This document shows, piece by piece, positions 52,693 through 61,467 of a stretch of 64,000 bases of DNA. Source of the DNA: Burkholderiales bacterium. GTDB taxonomy: Bacteria; Pseudomonadota; Gammaproteobacteria; Burkholderiales; Burkholderiaceae_C. The stretch is taken from positions 1 to 64,000 of the forward strand of contig CANGHK010000009.1 of NCBI GenBank assembly GCA_947453625.1, given 5' to 3'. The notes below the pieces were generated by a model. The model made no database searches and was not told the DNA's origin. It worked only from the letters and a program-made list of their open reading frames with translations. A program made the position numbers and the translations under genes. How positions within the stretch are numbered: the first letter of the stretch is position 1; every line of letters starts with the position of its first letter.

Positions 52693-54332
52693 GATTGCGC
52701 CACCTTGTAGACCTCGCGCAGCCGCGTGGCGCCGCTGGGGTGGCCCAGATAGCCCTTGACCACGCGCCGCATCACCTGGGTGTCGGTCACCGCGGCAATC
52801 GGCTGCATGGCGCCCACGGCTTGATCCACCCGCTGCTGCGCCTGCCGGTACAGGGCCACCTGGCGCTCGGCGTCGGGCTCGACCAGGGCCTGGTCGATCA
52901 GGGCATTGAGCATGGGATCGGCATATCCGGTGCGCCAGCCCTGGAAGTTGCTGAGCCTGGCCATATCGCGGTTGTCGGGGTTGTAGACCAGTGCCCGCAG
53001 GCTGGAGTGCGGATGGGCCTCGGCCCCACCGCCGCCGCGGCCCACGACGATCTCGAACTTGCGCTCGCGCATGGCGCCATAAACCTGGTTGCCCGTGCCG
53101 GGCTGGATGCGGGCGCGGATGCCCGCCTGCGCCAACGTGGCCTGCAGGCTGGTGGCGATGCCGGTGAAGGGCGATTCGGCCATCACGCGGATGTTGGTGT
53201 CGAAGCCATCGGCCAAGCCCGCTTCGGCCAGCAGCCGGCGCGCCTGGGCCACATCGAGCCGGTAACCCGGGCTGGGCAGCGAGGCCGGCAGCCCCGCGGG
53301 CACCGGGCGCTGGTGGATCTGGCCATACGAGCTGAGCACCGTGCCGGCCAGGCCGTCGAAATCGATCAGGTGGCGCAGCACCGCGCGGCGCACACGCTCG
53401 TCTGAAAACGGCGGCTGCCGGGCATTGACGGCCACGTAGTAGAGGTTGGCCCGGCGCACGGTTTCCACGTTCAGCTCGGGCCGATGCGACAAGGCCTTGA
53501 CGTCAGGTGCCGACAGGCCGCCGGCCACATCCAGATCGCCCCGCGACAGCATCAGGCGCAGGGTCTGTGATTCGGTCATGTGGCGCATCACCACGCGCTG
53601 CAACTTGGCCGCGCCGCGCCAATGGCCAGGCTGCCGACGCAGGATGAGCAACTCCTTGGGGCGCCAGGCCTGCAGCGCGAAGGCGCCCGAGCCGGCGGCG
53701 TGGGTGGTCAGCCAGGCAGCCCCCTGATCGCCCTTGACTTCGTGGGCCAGCACGGCGTCGCGGTCCAGCACCAGGGCGCTCATCGAGGTGGCCAGGGTCA
53801 TCAACACCAGGGTGGGGTCGGTAGGCTGGGGCAAGACGATCTGCAGCGTGTGCGGACCCGTCGCCTGCACCTGGCTGCCCAGGCCTGCCGCGCTGAAACC
53901 GTAGCTCTTCCACACCGAAGCCGGCGCCAGATTGAGCTTGAGAACCCGTTGCAGCGACCAGGCCGCATGCTCGGCCAGCACCGCTTGCCCGCTTGCAAAA
54001 CGTGCGTCCCGGCGCAACTGGAAAACCAGGCTACGCCCGCCCTGGCTGACCTGCCAGGCCTGGGCCAAGGCAGGCGCCAGGCGCGCCGCATCATGGGCGT
54101 CGGTCTCGAGCAGGCTGTCGTACAGGTTGCAGGCCACCGTCATCGCATCCAGCCCGGTGGCGGCGCCCGGGTCGAGCGACAGCAGGTTGTTCATGCTCAT
54201 GCCCACCAGCAGTTGGTCTGCCGGGGACTCGGCCACCGCCTGGGCCGATCCGGCGCACAGCGTTGCGCCCGCGGCACACAGCCACTGGCGCCGATCGACG
54301 CCGCCATCCCTGCCCAGACTCAGGGGCCGCAT
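52689..54332 (-). CDS. Family-5 ABC substrate-binding protein (extracellular solute receptor)
   Basis: 547 aa. A signal-like N-terminus with twin Arg (GGVDRRQWLCAAGATLCAGSAQA) suggests Tat export. The mature part shows the SBP_bac_5 fold: LDPGAATGLDAMTVACNLYDSLLE, LAPALAQAWQVSQGGRSLVFQLRRDARFASGQ, and near the end DPMLNALIDQALVEPDAERQVALYRQAQQRV. The start at 54332 is set by the signal. It is the receptor for the Opp-type system and probably binds pectic oligomers given the operon. Confidence 0.87.
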   Translation of the reverse strand: MRPLSLGRDGGVDRRQWLCAAGATLCAGSAQAVAESPADQLLVGMSMNNLLSLDPGAATGLDAMTVACNLYDSLLETDAHDAARLAPALAQAWQVSQGGRSLVFQLRRDARFASGQAVLAEHAAWSLQRVLKLNLAPASVWKSYGFSAAGLGSQVQATGPHTLQIVLPQPTDPTLVLMTLATSMSALVLDRDAVLAHEVKGDQGAAWLTTHAAGSGAFALQAWRPKELLILRRQPGHWRGAAKLQRVVMRHMTESQTLRLMLSRGDLDVAGGLSAPDVKALSHRPELNVETVRRANLYYVAVNARQPPFSDERVRRAVLRHLIDFDGLAGTVLSSYGQIHQRPVPAGLPASLPSPGYRLDVAQARRLLAEAGLADGFDTNIRVMAESPFTGIATSLQATLAQAGIRARIQPGTGNQVYGAMRERKFEIVVGRGGGGAEAHPHSSLRALVYNPDNRDMARLSNFQGWRTGYADPMLNALIDQALVEPDAERQVALYRQAQQRVDQAVGAMQPIAAVTDTQVMRRVVKGYLGHPSGATRLREVYKVAQS

Positions 54333-54354
54333 CACAAGCGCTGGCCCGGGTTCA

Positions 54355-55512
54355 TCAGTAGGTGACCTCGGTGTGGCGCGCGATGTAGTCGAAGTTGATC
54401 TGCTCACCCAGGCCAGGGCCGGTGGGCAGGTGCACCATGCCCTCGCTGTCCATCGGGTCGATGCTGGCGTGCAGGTAGACCGGCACCTCGTCGTAGTCCA
54501 GGAACGGGTGCAGCAGGCCGCGCTCGTACCAGCGCGAATTGCGGATGGCACCGCACACCGCCAGATTGGGCGCACCGTTACCGTGGATCTCGCAGTACAT
54601 GCCGAAGCTCTCGGCCAGGTGTGCCACCTTCATGGTCGGGCCGATGCCGCCGCAGCCGTTGACGCCGGCGCGCAGGATGTCGCTGGCGCCGGCCTTCACC
54701 CAGTCGGCCCGCGCATAGTGCTTGCCCGACAGGCTTTCGGGCCCCAGCAAGGGGATGCGCAGTTGCTGGGCCAGCCAGGTGTACGAGGCCGTGCTCTGCT
54801 CATTCATCATCTCCTCGTACCAGGTGAAGTCGAGTTCCTCCAGGGCCCGGCCGATGCGCAGCGCGTCGGTGCGGCTGTACTCGTGGTAGCCATCGAGCAT
54901 CAGGGCGATGTCCGGCCCCACGGCCTGGCGCACGGCGGTGCAGGCCTTGATGTCCATGCCCGGATCGGGCGCGAAGCGCACCGGCGGCATCCAGGTGTGG
55001 AGCTTGATGGCCCGGTAGCCTTTCTCGACCAGTTGCACCGCAAAGGCGGCGTATTCCTCGGTCGTCGAAAGCCCGCCCGCCAACTCGTCGCCACACATGG
55101 TGCTGCCGTAGGCCGGGATCCTGTCGCGGTAGCCGCCCAGCAACTGCCACACCGGCTGGTTCAGCGTGCGGCCGATCAGGTCGTGCAGGGCCGCATCGAC
55201 CGCGCCCAGGGCCCTGTCGGTCAGCTGGCCGGCACTGCCGCGCTGCCAGTGCTCCAGGTCAGCCCAGAGCTTCTCACGCTGCATCGCGTCACCCCCCACC
55301 AGCACACGGCGCACGAACTGGTTCAGCACATGCGGCCGCACCACCTGCGGCGGCGCAAAGCAATAGCCCTCCACACCATCGGTGCTGCGGATGGTGAGCA
55401 GGGCCTGCCGGCCCGTACCCGGTGGCCCGGGATGGGAGTGGCCTGCCGCGTCCACAGACCGCTTGGTGGGGTGGGTGAATTCGACGGCACTCACGCGCTC
55501 GATCTTGATCAT
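54355..55512 (-). CDS. Enolase-superfamily acid-sugar dehydratase (mandelate racemase-like), copy 1
   Basis: 385 aa. Barrel residues: K-x-H at 170-172 (AIKLHTW), metal ligands Asp207 (LMLDGYHEYS), Glu233 (WYEEMMNE) and Glu259 (GPESLSG), and MYCEIHGNGAPNLAVCG with a His likely on the opposite face. The K-x-H differs from the K-x-K of copy 2, so the two probably handle different substrates or stereochemistry. First gene of the minus-strand operon. The start codon is weakly supported by a ribosome site, but the N-terminus fits the family. Confidence 0.85.
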   Translation of the reverse strand: MIKIERVSAVEFTHPTKRSVDAAGHSHPGPPGTGRQALLTIRSTDGVEGYCFAPPQVVRPHVLNQFVRRVLVGGDAMQREKLWADLEHWQRGSAGQLTDRALGAVDAALHDLIGRTLNQPVWQLLGGYRDRIPAYGSTMCGDELAGGLSTTEEYAAFAVQLVEKGYRAIKLHTWMPPVRFAPDPGMDIKACTAVRQAVGPDIALMLDGYHEYSRTDALRIGRALEELDFTWYEEMMNEQSTASYTWLAQQLRIPLLGPESLSGKHYARADWVKAGASDILRAGVNGCGGIGPTMKVAHLAESFGMYCEIHGNGAPNLAVCGAIRNSRWYERGLLHPFLDYDEVPVYLHASIDPMDSEGMVHLPTGPGLGEQINFDYIARHTEVTY

Positions 55513-55526
55513 GGGCTTCAGCTATT

Positions 55527-55557
55527 CATCAGTCGTCTGATGATCAAGGAGTCTATC
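55527..55557 (-). promoter_or_regulatory. Minus-strand promoter and operator site 1 of the pectin operon
   Basis: CATCAG-TCGT-CTGATG (55527-55542) is a perfect 6-bp inverted repeat. On the minus strand TTGACG (55575-55580) and GATAGA (55552-55557) with 17 bases between are candidate -35/-10 elements, placing site 1 at the expected transcription start. The core AGTCGTCTGA recurs at site 2. Confidence 0.65.
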
Positions 55558-55644
55558 TCAAGCCCATCTACATCCGTCAATCCTAGTGGAAAACGATAGT
55601 GTTTAGTAGAGAAAACACCCTCGCACAGCCACGAATCGTGATCC

Positions 55645-55667
55645 TATACTGACGTTAGTCGTCTGAC
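55645..55667 (+). promoter_or_regulatory. gntR-type gene promoter and operator site 2
   Basis: TATACT (55645-55650) resembles a -10 element and is followed at once by GTTAG-TCGT-CTGAC (55654-55667), sharing AGTCGTCTGA with site 1. The -35 is poor. Placement suggests autoregulation of the FCD regulator. Confidence 0.65.
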
Positions 55668-55710
55668 CTCTCAAGTACTGCATCTTCAGTCCTTGCCACC
55701 AGGATCTGCC

Positions 55711-56466
55711 ATGCCGCAAGCCACTGACCCTTCCAGCATCCGCGCGCCCAGCCTGTCGCAGCGCGTGGTCGACGGCGTCACCCAGCACATCCGGGGCGGC
55801 GAACTCAAGCCCGGTCAGCGGGTGCCGCCCGAGCCGGCGTTGATGCGCGAGTTTGGCGTCAGCCGCAGCGTGGTGCGTGAAGCCGTCTCGCGCCTGCAGG
55901 CCAATGGTCTGGTGCGCACCCGGCACGGTGTGGGCAGTTTCGTGCTGGCGCCGCAGCCCGACGGGAGCCCGCTGAAGGCCCCCGATGCCGAGCTGAAGCT
56001 GCAGCAGAAACTGGCCATGCTGGAACTCCGTCTGAGCCTCGAATCCGATGCGGCGGGCCTGGCTGCGCAGCGCCGCACGGCCGAGCAACTGGCCGCCATG
56101 GAGGCGGCCCTGGACGACTTCAACCGGCAGCACACCACTGGCGAAGGCACGGTCGAGGCCGACTTCCGATTCCATGAACTCATCGCCCAGGCCACCGGCA
56201 ACGAGTACTTCGTGCATGTGTTGCGCTCCATGGGCACGGCCACCATCCCGCGTGGCAGCGCCCGCACCAGCCGTCCGGCGGCGCCCGTCAAATCGCCCCG
56301 CTTTGGTGAGCCCACGCCCCAACTGCGCTCGGGCAAGGAGATCACGGCACAGGAGCACCGCGCCGTTTTCGATGCCATCGCCCGCGGCGACTCGGCCATG
56401 GCCCGGGCCGCCATGTACATGCACCTGAACAACAGCCGTGAGCGCCTGAAGGCCACCAAACACTGA
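55711..56466 (+). CDS. GntR/FadR (FCD) family transcriptional regulator of the pectin locus
   Basis: 251 aa. HTH with LSQRVVDGVTQHIRGGELKPGQRVPPEPALMREFGVSRSVVREAVSRLQANGLV and an FCD effector domain (LELRLSLESDAAGLAAQRRTAEQL...EADFRFHELIAQATGNEYF...AQEHRAVFDAIARGD). The insertion ARTSRPAAPVKSPRFGEPTP between helices is longer than usual. Start at the ATG 55711 with AGGA 10 bases before; a TTG at 55693 is in frame but less likely. Divergent from the dehydratase operon and upstream of the TonB receptor, an apt position to govern both. Confidence 0.9.
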   Translation: MPQATDPSSIRAPSLSQRVVDGVTQHIRGGELKPGQRVPPEPALMREFGVSRSVVREAVSRLQANGLVRTRHGVGSFVLAPQPDGSPLKAPDAELKLQQKLAMLELRLSLESDAAGLAAQRRTAEQLAAMEAALDDFNRQHTTGEGTVEADFRFHELIAQATGNEYFVHVLRSMGTATIPRGSARTSRPAAPVKSPRFGEPTPQLRSGKEITAQEHRAVFDAIARGDSAMARAAMYMHLNNSRERLKATKH

Positions 56467-56668
56467 GAGGCTGAGAGCTTTTCGATCATGCCCGCTCACC
56501 ACGCCAAAACGCACCCGCTCGTCGTTGCAAATGTTCGCCATAGCCCGAGCTCTGTCTGCGCTTTGTCTGGATCGAGCACGTTTTCGCACGTTAGTCGGTC
56601 ACGCTCGAATCTCTCTCAGCCTCTGAGCCCTGCAAGCAACACACACCCCACAAACAGGAGACAAACCC
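56467..56668. promoter_or_regulatory. Upstream region of the TonB receptor with a possible third operator
   Basis: ACGTTAGTCGGTCAC near 56588-56602 resembles site 2 (ACGTTAGTCGTCTGAC) in its left half. A 15-base sequence CTGAGAGGCTGAGAG (56463-56477) has a reverse-complement partner with one mismatch at 56613-56627, which would bracket the region in a long stem-loop. ACAGGAGACAAACCC precedes the receptor ATG. Confidence 0.4.
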
Positions 56669-59506
56669 ATGCAGCCCCGCTTTACATCACTGACCGCGCA
56701 GCCCACCGCCATGGCGCTGGCCATCCTCAGCCTGGCCTCGGCACTGCCGTCGGCCATGGCCCAGAGCACCGACGATTCACAGCGCATCGAGATCACCGGG
56801 TCGATCATTCGCCGCAGCGCCAGCAACGAGGCCGCCCTGCCGGTAACCACGATCAAGGCATCCGACATGGATGCGCGGGTGAACACCGAGCTGAAAGACT
56901 TCATGCTGGAACTGCCCCAGGCCAACTCGCTGGGCAGCAACCAGGGCACCGCCGGGCCGATGACCAGTCTGCGCGGCTTCGGCCCCATGCGCACGCTGAC
57001 GCTGCTCAACGGCCGTCGCCTGGCCAAGGAGCCGCTGACCAACCAGTATGTCAGCGTGAACGTGATCCCGCGCATGGCCATGAGCCGCGTCGACATCCTG
57101 CGTGATGGCGCCTCCTCCAGCTATGGCTCGGACGCCATCGGCGGCGTCGAGGCGTTCTACACCCACAACCAGTACACCGGCGGAGGCATCAAGGCCGAAA
57201 TCCTGCAACCCCAGCGCTCGGGTGGTGGCGGCGCCAAGTCCCTGGGCCTGCTGGGCGGCATAGGCAACCTCGACACGCAAGGCTGGAACGTCTATGGCGC
57301 GGTCGACATTCAGCGCCGCGAGGTGCTGCCCCGCAGCGCCCGTCCGGAGCTGACCGACGGCGCGGCCTTGAAGCAGTTGGGCATCAACACCGATCCCGGC
57401 CTGGGCTCCAACGCCACCCCCGGCAACTTCACCGACCCGACGAATCCGACCAAGTCGCTGCAAACGGTTCGCTACAACCCGATGTATGCCAGCGGCTGCC
57501 TGGCGCCGTACTCGGTGCCCAGCACCTCGGGTGGACGACAGACCTGTTTCCTGGATGCCAACACCCAGTACACCACCTTCAACAACAAGAACGACATCCT
57601 GACCGCCTATGCCAAGGGTTCGCTCAAGCTGGGCAGCCACTTGCTGACGGCAGAGTTCAACCACAGCGCATTCAGCGTCGACCAGTACAACAACCCTGCT
57701 GCGCCCACGGTTCGCCTGACCAGCACCCATCCCTACTACCCGGGCAACGGCCTGGTGCCGGCGGTGGCGGGCCTGAACTTGGCCGGCCGCCCGATCGATG
57801 TGCTGTGGTCGGTGGCCGATGCCGGCCCCCGCATCCGCAACGACAACCACAGCAATGACCGCCTGGTGATCGGCCTGGAAGGCGCCGTGGCCGGCTGGGA
57901 TTACCGCAGCGGCCTGAACTTCGGCCGCTCCCAGCGCGAAACCAACGCTGGTTCGGGCTGGTTGAGCGTCACCGGCATCGCCAGCGTGCAAGGCACGGCC
58001 ACCACCCTCTTCCTCGACCCCAAGCTCAACCCCTTCGGCCTGCAGAACGCCGCCGGCCAGGCTCTGCTCGACGCCGCCAGCATCGACGGCCGCACGCTGC
58101 GCCTGCACAAGGCTGAAAACACCAGCGTCGACACCACCTTCACCCGTGAACTGATGAATCTCAGCGGTGGCGCGCTGTCGCTGGCCCTGGGCGGCGAAAT
58201 GCGCCGCGACACCTGGCAGGCCATCGGTCTGGCCAGCAACGACCTGTCGGCCGCACTGAACAAGCAGATCAACCTGCTGGGCGGCGACAGCCAGGCCTCG
58301 GGCGCCAACTCCAGCACCTCCACCAAGATCTCGCGCGACATCACCTCACTGTTCGCCGAAGTCGACGCGCCGGTGCTCAAGGACTTGACGCTCAATGCCT
58401 CGGTGCGTGCCGACAGGTACAGCGACCTGGGCGAATCCACCGTCAACCCCAAGCTCAGCCTGCGCTGGCAGCCGGTGAAGAACCTGGTGCTGCGCGGCTC
58501 GGCCAACACCGGCTACCGCGCGCCCGCCCTGCCCGAGATCTACACCAAGGAAACCGAGCACACGCTGATCCCCGTCTTCAACGATCCGCTGAACAGCACC
58601 ACGGCCAACGGCGTGTGCACGCCCAAGCCGGGCTTCACGGCCGAGCAGGTCTGCAGCCTGACCAATCATTACCAGATCACCAAGGTGCCCAACAACGCAG
58701 GCGTCAAGTCCGAGACCTCGAACAGCCTGACCTTCGGCTTCGCCTTCGAGCCCACCAAGGACGTGTCATTGACGGTGGACTACTGGAGCACCCAGATCAA
58801 CAACGTGATCGGCAACCGTGCCATCGATTTCATGTTGGCCAACCCGTCCATCTACCCGAACCTGTTCCAGCGCAACGCCGATGGCACGCTGGGCATCGTG
58901 AACGCCCTGGGCACCAAGGATGCGGTGATCAACACGCCATCGAACGTGGGGTCCATCCGCGGATCGGGCATCGACCTGAGCTTGAAGGGGGCTGCGCCCA
59001 AGCAAAGCTGGGGGCAACTGTCGGCGGGCATCGATGTGGCCTACCTCACCCGGTGGGACGCCCGGTCCGAGGGTGTGAACGGCGGCAACTGGGTCAGCGC
59101 GCTGGGCTACTTCAATGACGTGGTGCCGGTCAACCCGAACGCCGGACTGTCCAACGCCACGCGGGGCCTGAACAACCGCTGGCGGCACACGGCCCAGGTC
59201 ACCTGGCAGAACGCGGATTGGCTGGCCCAGTTGTCGCAGCGCTACCAGAGTGCCGTCCACGACCAGAACTTGCCCGCAACCACCGGCGCCGGCACCACCG
59301 GCCCGCGTGATGTGGCGGCCTATGCGCAATACAACCTGATGGTCAAGTACACGGGCATCAAGGGCCTGGGCCTGAGCCTGGGGGTGAGCAACCTGCTGGA
59401 CGCCCAGCCGCCGTTGACCAACCACAACGCCTACAAGGGCTACCTGACCAGCATTGCCGACGTGCTGGGTCGCGCGTACACGGTCACGGCCGAGTACAAG
59501 TTCTGA
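56669..59506 (+). CDS. TonB-dependent outer-membrane receptor
   Basis: 945 aa. Signal peptide (about 1-31, ending PSAMAQ), TonB-box-like IEITGS, plug domain with TELKDFMLELPQANS, MTSLRGFGPMRTLTLLNGRRLAKEP and MSRVDILRDGASSSYGSDAIGGV, then a 22-strand barrel closing with the aromatic end YTVTAEYKF. Long TonB receptors of this shape import carbohydrates. Followed 20 bases later by the Tog-like transporter, so it is likely the outer-membrane entry for pectic oligomers. The gene ends at a normal TGA. Confidence 0.92.
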   Translation: MQPRFTSLTAQPTAMALAILSLASALPSAMAQSTDDSQRIEITGSIIRRSASNEAALPVTTIKASDMDARVNTELKDFMLELPQANSLGSNQGTAGPMTSLRGFGPMRTLTLLNGRRLAKEPLTNQYVSVNVIPRMAMSRVDILRDGASSSYGSDAIGGVEAFYTHNQYTGGGIKAEILQPQRSGGGGAKSLGLLGGIGNLDTQGWNVYGAVDIQRREVLPRSARPELTDGAALKQLGINTDPGLGSNATPGNFTDPTNPTKSLQTVRYNPMYASGCLAPYSVPSTSGGRQTCFLDANTQYTTFNNKNDILTAYAKGSLKLGSHLLTAEFNHSAFSVDQYNNPAAPTVRLTSTHPYYPGNGLVPAVAGLNLAGRPIDVLWSVADAGPRIRNDNHSNDRLVIGLEGAVAGWDYRSGLNFGRSQRETNAGSGWLSVTGIASVQGTATTLFLDPKLNPFGLQNAAGQALLDAASIDGRTLRLHKAENTSVDTTFTRELMNLSGGALSLALGGEMRRDTWQAIGLASNDLSAALNKQINLLGGDSQASGANSSTSTKISRDITSLFAEVDAPVLKDLTLNASVRADRYSDLGESTVNPKLSLRWQPVKNLVLRGSANTGYRAPALPEIYTKETEHTLIPVFNDPLNSTTANGVCTPKPGFTAEQVCSLTNHYQITKVPNNAGVKSETSNSLTFGFAFEPTKDVSLTVDYWSTQINNVIGNRAIDFMLANPSIYPNLFQRNADGTLGIVNALGTKDAVINTPSNVGSIRGSGIDLSLKGAAPKQSWGQLSAGIDVAYLTRWDARSEGVNGGNWVSALGYFNDVVPVNPNAGLSNATRGLNNRWRHTAQVTWQNADWLAQLSQRYQSAVHDQNLPATTGAGTTGPRDVAAYAQYNLMVKYTGIKGLGLSLGVSNLLDAQPPLTNHNAYKGYLTSIADVLGRAYTVTAEYKF

Positions 59507-59526
59507 CCTGAGGCCAGCAATACCCC

Positions 59527-60414
59527 ATGTACGACGACAAGAGGCTCGGATTCCTGTTCGTGCTGCCCTTCGTGCTGGGGGTGTTGCTGTTCAAGCTGTT
59601 TCCGTTCGTGACCAGCTTCGCGCTGAGCTTCACCCAGTACGACATCATCGATCCACCGCAATGGATAGGCCTGCAGAACTACCAGGAGTTGTTCGGCGAC
59701 GACCCGCTGTTTCGCAAAAGCCTGGGGGTGACACTGCTGTTTGCGGCCTTGGCCGTGCCGCTGCGCGTGGGCTTTGCGTTGCTCATCGCCCATGTGCTCA
59801 ACTACAAGCTGCGCGGCATCCACTTCTTTCGCTCGGCCTTCTACCTGCCCTCCATCCTGGGCGGCAGCATAGCGGTGGCGGTGCTGTGGCGCTTCATCTT
59901 CAGCAAGTACGGGCTGGTCAATCTGGTGCTGGTCAAGCTGGGGCTGGAGCCTATCGCCTGGCTGGCCGACGAGCATTACGCGATGTGGACCATCGTGCTG
60001 CTGTTCACCTGGCAGTTCGGCTCGGCCATGGTGATCTTTCTGGCGGCGCTGCAGAACGTGCCGGTCTCGCTGTACGAGGCGGCCGAGTGCGACGGCGCCT
60101 CGCGCTCGCAGCAGTTCTGGCGCATCACCGTGCCGCTGATCACGCCGGTCATCTTCTTCAACCTGATCATGCAGATGGTGCATGCCTTCCAGGAGTTCAA
60201 CGGCCCCTACCTGATCACCGAAGGCGGCCCGCTCAACAGCACCTATGTGCTGGCCCTGTACATCTATGAGCAGAGCTTCCGCTTCTTCAACCTGGGCTAT
60301 GGCGCGGCGCTGAGCTGGGTGTTGCTGGCCTTGGTCGCCGCGCTGAGCGGCATCAGTTTCTGGAGCAGCCGTTACTGGGTGTTCTACGCCGGCGAGAAAG
60401 ACGCGCCCAAGTGA
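59527..60414 (+). CDS. togM: Carbohydrate ABC permease, TogM-like (MalF type)
   Basis: 295 aa, six transmembrane helices. LGFLFVLPFVLGVLLFKLFPFVTSFALSFTQYD is the MalF-like N-terminus and VSLYEAAECDGASRSQQFWRITVPL the EAA coupling loop. Order permease, permease, ATPase, receptor equals TogMNAB of pectin degraders. The symbol rests on this order and the TogB resemblance of the receptor. Confidence 0.85.
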   Translation: MYDDKRLGFLFVLPFVLGVLLFKLFPFVTSFALSFTQYDIIDPPQWIGLQNYQELFGDDPLFRKSLGVTLLFAALAVPLRVGFALLIAHVLNYKLRGIHFFRSAFYLPSILGGSIAVAVLWRFIFSKYGLVNLVLVKLGLEPIAWLADEHYAMWTIVLLFTWQFGSAMVIFLAALQNVPVSLYEAAECDGASRSQQFWRITVPLITPVIFFNLIMQMVHAFQEFNGPYLITEGGPLNSTYVLALYIYEQSFRFFNLGYGAALSWVLLALVAALSGISFWSSRYWVFYAGEKDAPK

Positions 60415-61283
60415 CCCAAGCCTCCGAATCCAGCGGCCTGGTCGATCAGGCCAGTCGCGGCCAGACCTTGCTGCGCACCACAGTGCTGCTGTCATTGGCG
60501 GTGCTGATGCTCTACCCGCTGCTGTGGCTGGTGGGCGCATCGTTCAAGAGCAATGCGCAGATCTTCAGCGATGTGGGGTTCTGGCCCCAGTCGTTCGACT
60601 TCAGCGCCTATGTCAAGGGCTGGAAGACCAGCACCGAATACACCTTTGCCACCTACTTTGCCAACAGCTTCCTGATCACCGTGCCGCGCATCGCGGTGAC
60701 GGTGGTGTCGTGCGTGCTGGTGGCCTATGGCTTCGCGCGCTTCGAGTTCAGGGGCAAGAAGCTGCTGTTCGGGATCATGATCGGCACCATGATGCTGCCG
60801 CTGATCGTGCTGCGTCTGCCCCAGTACCTGATGTTCAAGGAACTGGGCTGGCTCGACACCTACCTGCCGCTGATCCTGCCCTCTGCCTTTGCCACCGACA
60901 CCTTCTTCGTGTTCATGCTGGTGCAGTTTCTGCGGGGCATCCCGCGCGACATGGAAGAGGCCGCGGTGATCGACGGCTGCAACGCGCTGCAACTGCTCTG
61001 GCACATCATCGTGCCCCTGCTCAAGCCGGCCATCATCTCGGTGATCGTGTTCCAGTTCATCTGGACGATGAACGACTTCATGGGGCCGCTGGTCTACCTG
61101 GCGTCGGTCGAGAAATACCCGGTGTCGCTGGCCCTGAAGATGAGCATCGGCGCCACCGAAGAAGTGGAGTGGGCCAACGTGATCGCCATCTCGGTGGTGG
61201 CGCTGATTCCCAGCGTGGCGGTCTTCTTCCTGGCCCAGCGTCATTTCATCGAGGGTGCATCCTCGTCAGGCATCAAGGGCTGA
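60411..61283 (+). CDS. togN: Carbohydrate ABC permease, TogN-like (MalG type)
   Basis: 290 aa. Starts with a GTG overlapping the stop of the first permease (AAGTGA), so coupled translation. YPLLWLVGASFKSNAQIF, LVAYGFARFEFRGKKLLFGIMIGTMMLPLIV and the coupling loop MEEAAVIDGCNALQLLWHIIVPLL are MalG landmarks. Confidence 0.87.
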   Translation: MTQASESSGLVDQASRGQTLLRTTVLLSLAVLMLYPLLWLVGASFKSNAQIFSDVGFWPQSFDFSAYVKGWKTSTEYTFATYFANSFLITVPRIAVTVVSCVLVAYGFARFEFRGKKLLFGIMIGTMMLPLIVLRLPQYLMFKELGWLDTYLPLILPSAFATDTFFVFMLVQFLRGIPRDMEEAAVIDGCNALQLLWHIIVPLLKPAIISVIVFQFIWTMNDFMGPLVYLASVEKYPVSLALKMSIGATEEVEWANVIAISVVALIPSVAVFFLAQRHFIEGASSSGIKG

Positions 61284-61339
61284 ACATGGCCCACTCCCGA
61301 AGCGCCTTCGGCGCCTCCCCATCACGCGGGCCGAGCCCG

Positions 61340-61370
61340 GGCATTCCAGGTCCGGTGGACCTGGAATGCC
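61340..61370 (+). repeat. Perfect 14-bp stem hairpin between togN and togA
   Basis: GGCATTCCAGGTCC, GGT loop, GGACCTGGAATGCC. Not followed by a T-run, so not a standard terminator. It sits in a 184-base gap inside an operon otherwise spaced by overlaps, and may stabilise the upstream mRNA or lower expression of downstream genes. Confidence 0.8.
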
Positions 61371-61467
61371 TGGCGAGGAGCCGGGCCGACAGGTACGGCG
61401 CGGCCTGCAAGGCACGCCAGCAGCCCGGCAAAGCCGGCTCTGCGGCGTTCACTTGGAAAGACAGCCT

